A stretch of 64,000 nucleotides of DNA, from assembly GCA_959347315.1 (NCBI GenBank), contig OY365810.1, positions 13,419,415 to 13,483,414 of the forward strand, given 5' to 3'. The translations under genes and the position numbers were made by a program. The stretch comes from Bimastos eiseni. Lineage: Eukaryota; Annelida; Clitellata; Crassiclitellata; Lumbricidae. Below are positions 29,240 through 41,200 of the stretch, one piece after another. Numbering within the stretch: the stretch's first letter is position 1; each line of letters begins with the position of its first letter. The notes beneath the pieces are model-generated. The model worked only from the letters and a program-made list of their open reading frames with translations. It was not told the DNA's origin and did no database searches.

Positions 29240-32200
29240 CCATCATCATCATCATCATCGTCATCATCGTCGTCATCATCATCATCATTATCTTCAGTTT
29301 TGATGCCAGCCATAGAGAGTTGTTCAAACCGATGGACTTTCTGTTTGTATTAACCATTTCATTTATGTGCCCTTGTAGCGGTATGGCCGCGTTACAGCTC
29401 CATATAAATTGTCGTTGTTATTAAGCCATGACCCTGCTCATTTCGTAACACTTCAACAAGGAAGTATAGGCTGGTGACCTCCTCAATGTGTTAATATGGG
29501 TTCTTAGCCATTACTCAAATTGATACCTTTTGACTTTTGAATTTAGATCCTCAAGAAATAAATGCCTTAAATATTGCCATAATTTATGTGCGAGCTGTTT
29601 TCCTTCTGTGCTGAGGCACAGTGACCGTGCTTGCACCGCAGGACCTAACCAGATCGGTAATTGCTGTATGATGATTGATGTTTAGGAAGAGGAAGAGGAA
29701 GAAGAGGAGGAGGAAACGGAGGAGGATGCTTCAGACCGGATGAAGAATGAATTCATGGATGTCTACGAAAGTGACATGTCCAAGATCGCCAGCGTCACGG
29801 TACGTTTTGCGTTGTCACATTACGGGGTTGGATTACGTCATGCAATTTACGTTGTTGCATTGTTACAATGGTGTAATTGCTGGATGTGATGTTGTTTGCT
29901 GTTATCATTGATTGACATGACATAGAACTGCTGTAATTGATTCATTCATTAAAGTTTATAGAGCAATTGTGCACAAAAGACTTGCTCGAGGTCCCTACAC
30001 AGTGACTCTTCAGAGGAGGGTCGAACCCGCACACTCAGCGCACACTGAGAGTTACGGGCCGACCGCCCTAACCACTGGACCACTGTTCTTATTTTTATGG
30101 AGCCAACTCTACAAATTATGTCCCATGTTACTTTTACTAACATCAATCATTTACATTTTTTATCCAGGACAAGTTGATGGAGCTGATGATCCCTCGGATC
30201 GAGATTGACAGCGGACGACGCCAGACGATCGTTCGCTATACGCTCACGAAGAAACTGAAGCCTATGGTTGAGCATCGGATGAGCATGTTCGAACGAGTAC
30301 ACCCGATAAGCGAACGACTCGCTCAGAAAATGATCCAAGTTGGGTACAAGCAGAAGAGTCGTTTCGGTCAATGGTGTCCGGTCAAGGTAGTTCATTCCGA
30401 TATTAATCGATTTTCCTTTCAGCCTCTTCAACCGTTTAAGGCTTCACTGTTTAATTTCAGTACAGCTTTGGATTGTGAACTACCCCCTCATGGATTGTCC
30501 CAGTGTACAATTAGTCAAATAGAATCATCTGATGGGAATTCCTGGGAATCTTAAGAATCCCTCGCTATGTCAATGCCCTTCTAGGAGAAGCTGGGATCCA
30601 GCCCCTCTGAGCCTACCCTCCCTCCCTCCCCAGACAAATTGGACATTAGGTCGTCCTACTTTTAAATGTTTTGAGTATGCACATGGAAAATATAATCTAC
30701 ATACAGTTAGAATGACTTTGCAATGTTAAGCCCTTTAACATTTTAATGGGCTGTTATGCTTGATATTGTACTGGTTAATGCGCTGGACTGTCGGTCGAGA
30801 GGTCAGAGGTCAAATGGTTCAAGATTTCTGTTCTACCTGCGCCCCTAGCTGACTCAGCTGTAAGGAGCACACTGACCTACACCGATGGTGGGAAGATGGG
30901 ACGGCAAGGGAGAGGCTGACCGCCCGCATTCATATGCAGAGGCTAAGAAAATGAAGTCGCCAACCATGGCTGCCTCACGACTAGCTTAAGGGACTGCTCT
31001 ATTCTGCTTCCTCTATGCAGAAACAGAGACGCCTCGTTTACGGTCCGATCGAGCGAGTCACAGACGGAATGTAATTCCAAAGCAATGGGCCATCAGACGC
31101 ACGCAGTATCGGGCAGAAGCCATCCTAGTCACTAAGATATACTTCACCTATTTGGTGAAAGATATAATGTGTCACTGAGGTCAGATTATTGACATATTTT
31201 CTGCTTTTTAGTCTTTATTCTTGCTTTGATTCTGCTAAGTCTGATTATTGCTGTCGCTCGTAGCTATCTGAAGGCGATTACCAGCAGCCGAGATTCAACT
31301 CATATCCTGCAATTCACCGAGCTTTCATCTACTTCCTGTCAAGTCAGCAAGCAAGAGAGGAGTTCATGCACGACCCATTGACCTTCCTGTGCCAACCCTC
31401 ACCAAAACCAGTTGTGCCAATACGAATGGCGATCATTGGACCTCCAAAGTCTGGCAAAACCATTCGTAAGTTTGTTCCTACCGTGTAGATTTCAAGGGTC
31501 TCTGCACAAAAAACTATTAATATGATAACAGTAGCAGTAGTTGTTGCATAATCTAATGTAGGCGAACATTTATATAGAGCCTCTCTAAGATATCTACTCA
31601 GAGGTGCTCTCTATGCTAACCTAAATGATGTTATATGTCATTACTATAGAATATTTACATCAGTTAGCAAAACAGTGGGCAGTAAGCTGAGAGTCGCCAG
31701 TGGTGGGCCCAAGCACAAGTGTGGAACCAACCAAGTAATTCTAATATAGTCACCTTGTCACCTTGTGCTGTTATTTCTTGGAAATCTAGCGACCACCATG
31801 ACCAATTCTCTCCAGTTTTTTCTGTCCGAAGTTGCATCTCTTAATTCCTCCAGGCTCATTTCATTTTTCATGTATCACATCCATCCATTTTTACCTTGGG
31901 CGCCCTCTTTTCTTCCTTCCTCCTCCACATGCCAGCATCATTTCCTTTTCCATTCCATTTGATCGCATAACATGTCCGAAAAACCCTAGCTTCCTTCTCA
32001 ACGCTGTTTGTTGTAACATCTCATCATTCTCGACTCCAATCTTCCTGCGCACTTCTTCGTTTGTCTTCTCCATCCATGATATTCTCTGCATCTTCCTCCA
32101 TATCCACATTTCGCATGCGTTGATTTTCTTCTCCATGTTCTTTGTCATTGTCCATGTCTCACAGCCATAGTACTGTAGGAAAGATCGTTGCTCTCACTAA

Positions 32201-35200
32201 TCTTTTTTTTGTGTCTATGCTCACATGTTTGTCTTTCCATATCTTTTCCAGTCCATTCATTGCAGCTTTCACTATCACCACCCTTCTCTTTGTTTCCGAG
32301 TCACATTTTCCCTCTTTTTCTATTAATGATCCCAGGAACGTGAAGCTTGTTACCACCTCTATTTTTTCTCCGTCTATCTCAAAACTGTCCCAATCAGCTG
32401 TTGTCATTATCTTTGTCTTCTTTAAGTTGAAGTACAGGCCTGCCTTCTCACTTTCTCGCTTCAGTCTTCTTATCAGATTTTCCAGATCTGCTTTCTTCCC
32501 TGCCAGTAGTGTTGTGTCATCCGCATATCTTAGATTATTCAATGTCCTTCCTGCTATCTTTACTCCTTCAGTTGCCTCTTCCATTTCTGCCCTCCTCACG
32601 TTGAAAAGAAATGGGGACAGGATGCACCCTTGCCTCACCCCTTTCTTGATTTTAAATTTGTCTGTGTCTCCAAATTCTGTTCTTATCACCACTTCCTGGT
32701 CTTTGTACAATCCCTTTAGTAGTTGTATCAAATGTTTTGGTATACCCATTTCTATTAGAGTTTTCCACATCAGTTCATGGTTAATGCAGTCAAATGCTTT
32801 GCTATAATCGATGAAACATATGTTTATTTTTTGTCCATATTCCCTTTGCCTTTCCAATATCCACCTCATGTTGGCAATATGATCTCGCGTTCCCCGGGAT
32901 TTCCTAAATCCTGCCTGATTGTCCGGAAGCTCTCTCAATTATATTCTCCATTCTTTTATGAATTATTTTGAGTAGTATTTTGCTTGTGTGTGATATCAAT
33001 GCTATTGTCCTGTAATTTTCACACTCTCTTGCCTCTCCTTTCTCAAATAAAGGGATAAATATTGATCTCTTCCATTCCTCTGGCCACTCTCCGGTTTCCA
33101 TATATTATTGCATATTTTTGTTTTTGTCTTTATCATTGCATCATCTCCCGCTTTTATCAATTCTATGGGTATTCCATCCTGACCTGGCGCTTGGTTGTCC
33201 TTCAGTTGTTTGATTGCCCATTCCACCTCTGCTTCCATAACCACCGGTTCCTTTTCGTGTTCTGTTATATTGTTTTGTTCTATTTTTACTCTCTTGTCTT
33301 CACTGTACAGCTCCTCCGTGTAGTCCTTCCATCTTTTCTTCATCCCCTCTTCATCACCAATTGCGTTTCCATCTCCTGACTTCAATGAGCCCATTCTAGG
33401 TGTAAATTTTCTTGTTATTGCCTTCACTTTTGAGAACATTTCTTTCGTGCTCTCTTTCTTTCCTTCTTCCTCCATTTCCCTACACATTTCATTTAAATGT
33501 TTATCTTTATCTTTCCGTGCTTGCTTTTGGAAGGCACTGTTCATTTCTCTTACTTTATCTTTGTTTCCTGTGCTTTTTGCAGCTTTCCTTTCTCCTGCTA
33601 TACTAATAGCTTCTAGCGATAGCCATGGTGTTGTTGTGAATTTCTTCTTCTTCGGGATGTGTTTCTCTGCAACTTCCAATATCGTTCCCTTCATCTTCTC
33701 CCACAGGTTGTTTGTGTCCTCCTCTACTTCCATCACATCCCTCTCCAGGCACTTCGAACCTATTCTTTATTTCTATCCTGTATTCCGGGGTGATGCCTTT
33801 GCAGTCATATGTGGTCATTCTTTCTCCTTTTTTTAGTTTCTTCAGTTTCGTTTGTAATGTTGCCATTAACAGTTCCACAATCCGCTCCTGGTTTCGTTCT
33901 TACATCTCTGATTGTGCTTTTCCCTTTTTTTTTATCAATATGTAGTCAATCTGGTTCTTGTATTTCCCATCTGGTGACGTCCATGTGTATAGTCTTTTTT
34001 TTGGTTGTTCGAACCATGTGTTCATAATTCTCATATTGTTGCCTTCACAGAATGCTATCAGTCTTTCACCTGCATCATTTTGCTCCCCTAGGCCATAGTT
34101 GCCCATCGTGTCCCTTTCTCCTCCCGTGCGCTTTCCCACTTTCGCATTAAAGTCTCGTATGATCTTTAATACATCTCCTTTTGCAGTTCTGTCCATTGCA
34201 CTCTGTAACTCAGTGTAAAAACTGTCATGTTCCTCTTATGTAATATAGTGCTAAAACATTTTAAACAAAGCTGTACATGGGTTTAAAAAATCAATTGCAG
34301 TCTTTTAATAGTAGAAAAAGTTAAGCTGAGAACTGTGATTTGACTGTCTGCCAGTACATTCTTAGCATGGTTGGTGAGACTGTTCCATGCATTGGGTCCA
34401 GCAATAGAGAAGGAATTGTTGCCACACGTCAATAAACAGTGTAGCAAACAAGGACCATGAATATCGTAATCATGATTTCCAAACTTCTAAAGCACTGTTC
34501 GAAAGCCATGCACAGGGCACCAGCTTATTCACGAGCACTACATCAAGTCATGAAGTTGTATGAGGGGTTGGTTCTACATCAAGTCGTGAAGTTGTATGAA
34601 GGGTGATTTCTACATCAAGTCTTGAAGTTGTATGAAGGGTTAGTTCTACATCAAGTCTTGAAGTTGCATGAAAGGTTAGTTCTACATCAAGTCGTGAAGT
34701 TGTATGAAGGGTTAGTTCTGGGTTAGTTCAATATCAAGTCATGAAGTTCTATGAAGGGTTATTTCTACATCAAGTCATGGGGTTGTCTGAAGGGTTAATT
34801 CTACATCAAGTCATGAAGTTGTATGAAGTTGTATCAAGGGTTAGTTCTACATCAAGTCTTGAAGTTCTATGGAGGGTTATTCCTACATCAAGTCATGGGG
34901 TTGTCTGAAGGGTTAGTTCTACATCAAGTCTTGAAGTTGCATGAAGGGTTAGTTCTGGGTTAGTTCAATATCAAGTCATGAAGTTCCATGAAGGGTTATT
35001 TCTACATCAAGTCATGGGGTTGTCTGAAGGGTTAATTCTACATCAAGTCATGAAGTTGTATCAAGGGTTAGTTCTACATCAAGTCATGAAGTTCTATGAA
35101 GGGTTATTTCTACATCAAGTCATGGGGTTGTCTGAAGGGTTAGTTCTACATCAAGTCATGAAGTTGTATGAAGGGTTAGTTCTACATCAAGTCTTGAAGT

Positions 35201-38200
35201 TCTGTGGAGGGTTATTCCTACATCAAGTCATGGGGTTGTCTGAAGGGTTAATTCTACATCAAGTCATGAAGTTGTATTAAGGGTTAGTTCTACATCAAGT
35301 CATGAAGTTGTATGAAGGGTTAGTTCTACATCAAGTCATGAAGTTGTATGAAGGGTTAGTTCTACATTAAGTCATGAAGTTGTATGAAGGGTTATTTCTA
35401 CATCAAGTCATGGGGTTGTCTGAAGGGTTAGTTCTACATCAAGTCATGAAGTTGTATGAAGGGTTATTTCTACATCAAGTCATGAAGTTGTATGAAGGGT
35501 TAGTTCGATGGAGATCCGAGTTCATTTTCCAATGCCTTACTATTGTATATCCATTGCATAATATTGTAATGTGTCTAATTTTATTTTCTCACAACCCCTT
35601 GTAATTATTTTTATAGGTGCTGTAGCATGAGTTAATTTTTTATATTCTCCTGATCCTTGTCCTTTTCCATGTCATTTGCTTTCTTTTGCATCTGGTTTGG
35701 TTCTGATGTTTGATCATCTGCTTTCAGGATAATCAATCAATCAATGAATCAACTAATAAATCAATCAATCGATCAAGCAATCAGTCCATTAATCAATAAG
35801 CAAAGCAAATGAATGGTCGTTTGACGATTTGCTTTGCAGTTGCCAAGCGATTTGCAGAGGACTTTGGCCTTGTGCGTCTGTCAATTGGCGAGGCCATTCG
35901 AAACGTCCTGGCCAATCAGCCGAGGACTGAGCTGGCCCAGTGCATCCGGTTCTACCTCTACCAGGGTCTGACCGTACCTGACGAGTGCGCCGTTCAGGCC
36001 CTGGAAGTGTACATGATGGACGTACAGTGCCAGACAAGAGGGTAAGTGCAGCAAAAGTGATAGCTCGGCAATCCTTCTTCAGAAGGTGTAGGAGTATAGG
36101 AATGATTGCTGTGGTTCTGTTGTAGTGGATGGTATCAGCTACTTTACTGAAATGTTTTCCAATCTCTGAACCTTTCTTACCACTGGCTAATAAAATAAAA
36201 GTTTAAATAGTTTTACATGTAGGCACTAATAGAAGTTGATAATCATTAATCAATTGTAAGCATAGATCATTTGTCTAAAGGTCAGGAAGGCAGATTATTT
36301 CTAGGTCCATTTGCAGATTTTTTTACATGTTTGCCACAGGTGGATAATATTTGTGCAGCGTTTCTGAAAAGGGAAATACTCATTGTCACAGTAACTGTCA
36401 GGCCTGTTACTATTTTTAAACTTGAATTTTTATAGAAATGGTGTGGTAACTGTGCTCGAATACACGGAATGATTCTCATCATTTAAATAAGGAGATAAGC
36501 AGAAGAAAATTTGATGAGAATAAGTCGAGTACCATTGGCTGACTGACCATCAGTAAGGGTACCTTGCTCTGAAATGGTTGGGAACCACTGAACTGAGGCA
36601 ATCTATGACGATGAATGATGATGAGGCTGAAGATGGTGGACGGACAGCACCAACAGCTGTGATGGTTGGTTGGGTGATCATGGCTGTTACTAAGCATTGT
36701 TGATCACTTAATCTAAAATGACACCATTCGTGCATCATAAGGGGTGATGATTGCCATGTGTATTATGATATTGACTGGCTTGCGGACTATATATAAGAGT
36801 GGCTATATTTAATGTTATGTATATGTCTTGTATATTATGATGAACTTTAAAGATATCGGACTCTGTTTAGTGATAGGACGCTATATTTTAGAATTATATG
36901 TAGAACCAATCATAATGTAGACGACTGGTGTTCATTTATGTCAATGCATATTTGTATGATGCTAATAACTAATGAATTCAGTCGTACCTAATCTATCGGA
37001 GAGGTGACAACTCAAGTGAGAAAGTGAAGCTCACGTTTGCGCTCACAATGATGTTCGTGTGCTACTCTAGATATATCCTCGATGGATATCCTCTGAAGAA
37101 GATTCAGGTTGACCTCATGGAAGAAAGGAACATCATTCCTGTCAAGGTCATTGAAATCAAGGCGGAAAATAAGGAGCTGGCAAATCGAGCAACGAAAGAC
37201 AGATACTCTCCTGAAAGGTTCGCAGAGCTCTTCTTGTCAAGCCCACGAAACTCAACTAGTCGGGTCCCTTAAATATTTTTATTCAATATTTGATTAATAT
37301 TTAGTTAAATTTTAATTTAACTAAATAAATAAAAAGATAATTGTATGCTACATGCAGTCAGTCTCTCTACCAGCAACTGTGTATAACCAAAACGCAAGAA
37401 ATTTTTATTGTCAATCATATTTGTTTCATTTTCTCTACAGGGTATTATAAGCGATAAAAATTTTAGTGGGTTGCGATGGAGAAGTATAAAAATAACTGGG
37501 CCACTTTAAAAAGTTTAGGGAAATGCTGTAATGATGTATCATTATCGTGGCCCTCCTCTTTTAGCCAGACTTGGGTCTTGCGCTGCCAGAGTACGAGCAG
37601 TGGTGTAGTTTATCTAAAACGCTGCTGTTACTCTTTGAAGAGTTTTGCCACTTCACGACAGCGCTCAGATATTCGCGGTGAAGCTGAGCGCTTGGCAGGC
37701 GGAAGTCGGAGCGGTACGGACGTGGTTCCAGGAGCAGCACCTCAACTGGGTGGCGCTTCCGGGAGAGCGTTCAAAGTGGTGGATGTGGAACAGCGCCAAG
37801 GATATTGCCAGGAACTGTGTTGTACAGATACAGACATATCTTCAACGTATTGCAGAAGGTCTCCGTCATGCTTCTCAATTGTCATTATAAATTATTGTGA
37901 CTATATATTCCTAGCCTTACAGACCAGCTTAGCCTGGAAATGAATTTTGAACTCATAGCATGCCCTCATTTCACCCCTGAAATTGATTTCTTGTGGGTCT
38001 ACTCGAACGTGATTGTTTCATTTGGTAAGTGCTCCGAGCAAGGCCATGGTTTTTTGACTAATGCATCTGATATCCATATTAAAATCTGCTAGCACAGTCT
38101 TCAGATTGATATGAATGCAAATGTCAGTTGTTATCGTATTGCATATCGGTAAATTGTTCTCTTTGAAAGTAAAATGTCAAAATATCAGAATATAAATTAA

Positions 38201-41200
38201 ATTGTTTGCTGAAAATAGTCATGTTTCCCTAGAAATTCGCAAATGAAGATTTTATGAATTTTCATCTGGCCAGAGCGTTCTGTTCCTGAACCTTTCTTGA
38301 GTCAGAAGGAACAATTTTCGCATTATAGTTTGAATATGCAAAAATCTGACTGTTGTTTACAAGTGGATTTTAGGATTTTATTTACCAAGTGTCTTTGACT
38401 GACACTCTGAAGATGAAACAGATATGTTGTTGCAAGAATGTGGAGCATACCTGATGATGTTTGATGTACAAGAATGGCATTGACCCTCTTATGATGAGCT
38501 GTATGGGTTTCCCATACAGTTAAGCCGTTAAAGGGTTGACGAACGTCATCGGAGAAGATAGCACCCAGCAACCTCTGTTTATACCCTTGTTTGGTTCTTC
38601 TCTCACTTTCTAGCACTACCCTCTTTCTCTCTGTCTGTCTCTTTCTACCATATCTCCATATTTTTTGCCACATTCTCTTTCCGTTTTACCAATGGAGTGC
38701 TACTAATGTGTTTTGGTAAAACAACTGGGACCCATTGGATCTTCGGTTCTTGCCTAGGAACTCTTTATCCCCTTCTATTCGAAGCTAAAATCTGTCTTCT
38801 GATGCCAAGGTTGGACTGGGAGTGCCTCTGTGTAGATTTCTTGAACAGGTGCTATATCAACTTTCACTGATTGATTGATTGATTGAACTGGTGCCAGAGT
38901 ATGAGTTGGTATAATTTTCTTGTTCTAGGAAAAGCGGCAAGCATTGCAGATATGTGCATAACTCCATCTGAATTCACTGGACGTCTTGCCGACTTTGGTC
39001 AGTACTGTCCAGTGAGTCTTGCACTGAAGGGGGAGCTCTGCGACTGCTCCTCAGATCCAACCCTGAAATATGCAGCAGAGTACCGAGGTACGATCAATGA
39101 GGAATAAGACCCTATCCGTTGAAAGTTAATCCCTTTCTTTATAATAAACATGTCTGTGATATTAGTCAATGGCACGTTGCTAAATTAGACATTTCTACTG
39201 CATTGACACTGACAATCGTAACCTACTTCCTATCATGACCTACCGCTAAACATGACCTGTGTCTCATCTTGACCCACTTCTCAACATGACCTATTTCTTG
39301 CCACGACCTACTTCTTTTCGTGACCTATTTCTTGCAGTGACCTACATCTCACCATGACCTATTTCTTGCCACGACCTACTTCTTGTTGTGACCTATTACT
39401 TGCCACGACCTACTTCTCACCATGACCTACTTCTTATCATAACCTATATCTTGACATGACCCACTTTTTATCATGACCAATTTCTTGCCATGACCTAGTT
39501 TTTATCGTTACCTTTTTCTCATAGCTTTCTCAGTCAGTTTTAACACAAACTCTCATCTTTAAGTGTTAGACGACTATCTTCTCTGTTTATAATTTCTGTC
39601 ACTGTATTCGGTCTGACTTGATTTCCAGCTCCCTTTATGTAAGAGCTCTAGATCATTGTTTTCAACTCATCTCATTATTCCCTTATTATGTCCTGCAAAA
39701 ATTCCATCATAGGGTCAATTCTGTGTATCCTGTATACACTGCATGCATCACCATGTAATCACATAGAATGTTCATCAGTCAACCACCATGTATGTATTCT
39801 TTTCATAGCATCGCTCTTTTGTAGTCCGTCACTTCATCATTAGAGCAAATGGTCTAGTTACTGTCCTAGTACTATCATCACATATGCATATCACCAAATG
39901 CGTGTATTTTTAAGTCATCAATGTTTAGGAACAAATGCTGAAAACTTTTATTAATCAGTCCTCTGGTTCAGTGTTTCTCAAACTATGGGTCACAACCCAA
40001 AAGTTGGTCACGGTGTCTTGTCAAGTGGGTCGTTGAAATGCTAATTAAATTTAAACACAATATTGTTCGCCTTTGTGAGGTGGGTTGCTGGCATTCAAAG
40101 ATTTTCCTAAGTGGGTCCCACAGCCAAAAAGTTTGGGAAACACTGCTCTGGTTCCTGTGCGATTCTCAGCCTCCTTATCCTCAGAGGCCAAACGCACGAC
40201 TAGTCCCGACATTATGATAATTGCTGCTCTAAGCCGCCATATCTAGCGCATGCTGTTGAAAGTAAATTGTTGCATTATGACACAAAATTAATTGAATAAA
40301 TGAAAATACGATACAATGCGGTATAAGTGCTTGCCTACGTCATTTCATACGATATTATGAACAAAGGAGATTTTCATAGGACCTTCTGTACAGGCGCTGT
40401 TCATATGACTGGGTACTTATTGTCTTAGGACACTATTACAAATTGGCCGGACAGGAGGAGTTGGATATCTTTCTGCATGATCCAGAGAAGTTTGTGCCAC
40501 CGAATGCCCCACGACCATTGCCCAGTCCGGACCTGCTTCCAAAGAGAAGAACCGGAGCAGAGGCAAGGCAGATGTTCCCCAAAGCGATTGAACTCCAGGG
40601 ATACTGTCCAGTTACATTTCACGATGGCAAACAAAGGTATCTCCTCACTTGAATTTTAAAGTCTTGGCATTTGGCTACCAGGTCATCATGCAATGATGTC
40701 AGTATCACTGTTGTTGTTGGTATCATCATCATCATGATTAGTCACCAGCCATTTGGTGATGATGGGTGTGAGTAAATTATCTGCAATGTCTCTCAGTAGT
40801 ATTAGCATATACGCGACATGGAAAAATTTGTGCCTGTAGCAATATTGCAGATCTATACAAATATGGGCAACACTTATTATGCTAATGTATTGCACTTGAG
40901 GTTTGCTATTAACAGTCTGACAAAATATGTTCATGATTGGATTTGAGCAGCATGTTTTGGTAGTGTAGTAATAGTTAACTAAAGAACGTACAAAGAAAAG
41001 AGAAATTTGTTCTTCTTATAGAATTATCTTAGAATATCCCTGCACTACACATATCACAGTAGAAGAGACAATGAAAGACCTAGTGCAGAGCTGCACTAGT
41101 TGAGAGGCTAGAAGTTATTCTATTTTCTGTTCTGCTATGGAAAGCAATTATGTTTTAGATATGAAGCAATTGTGCCTGGAGATCCTGAACTGGTCGTGGA

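Noticed and set aside
29073..29424. Open frames with poly-His, poly-Ser and poly-Ile
   Set aside because: They are readings of the (ATC)n microsatellite in an AK9 intron.
31832..33945. Several + strand frames of 100-220 codons
   Set aside because: Shadows of the minus-strand LINE reverse transcriptase and linker.
34978..35604. Open frames repeating 'EGLVLHQVMKLY'
   Set aside because: Translation of the 36-bp minisatellite, whose unit is a multiple of three.
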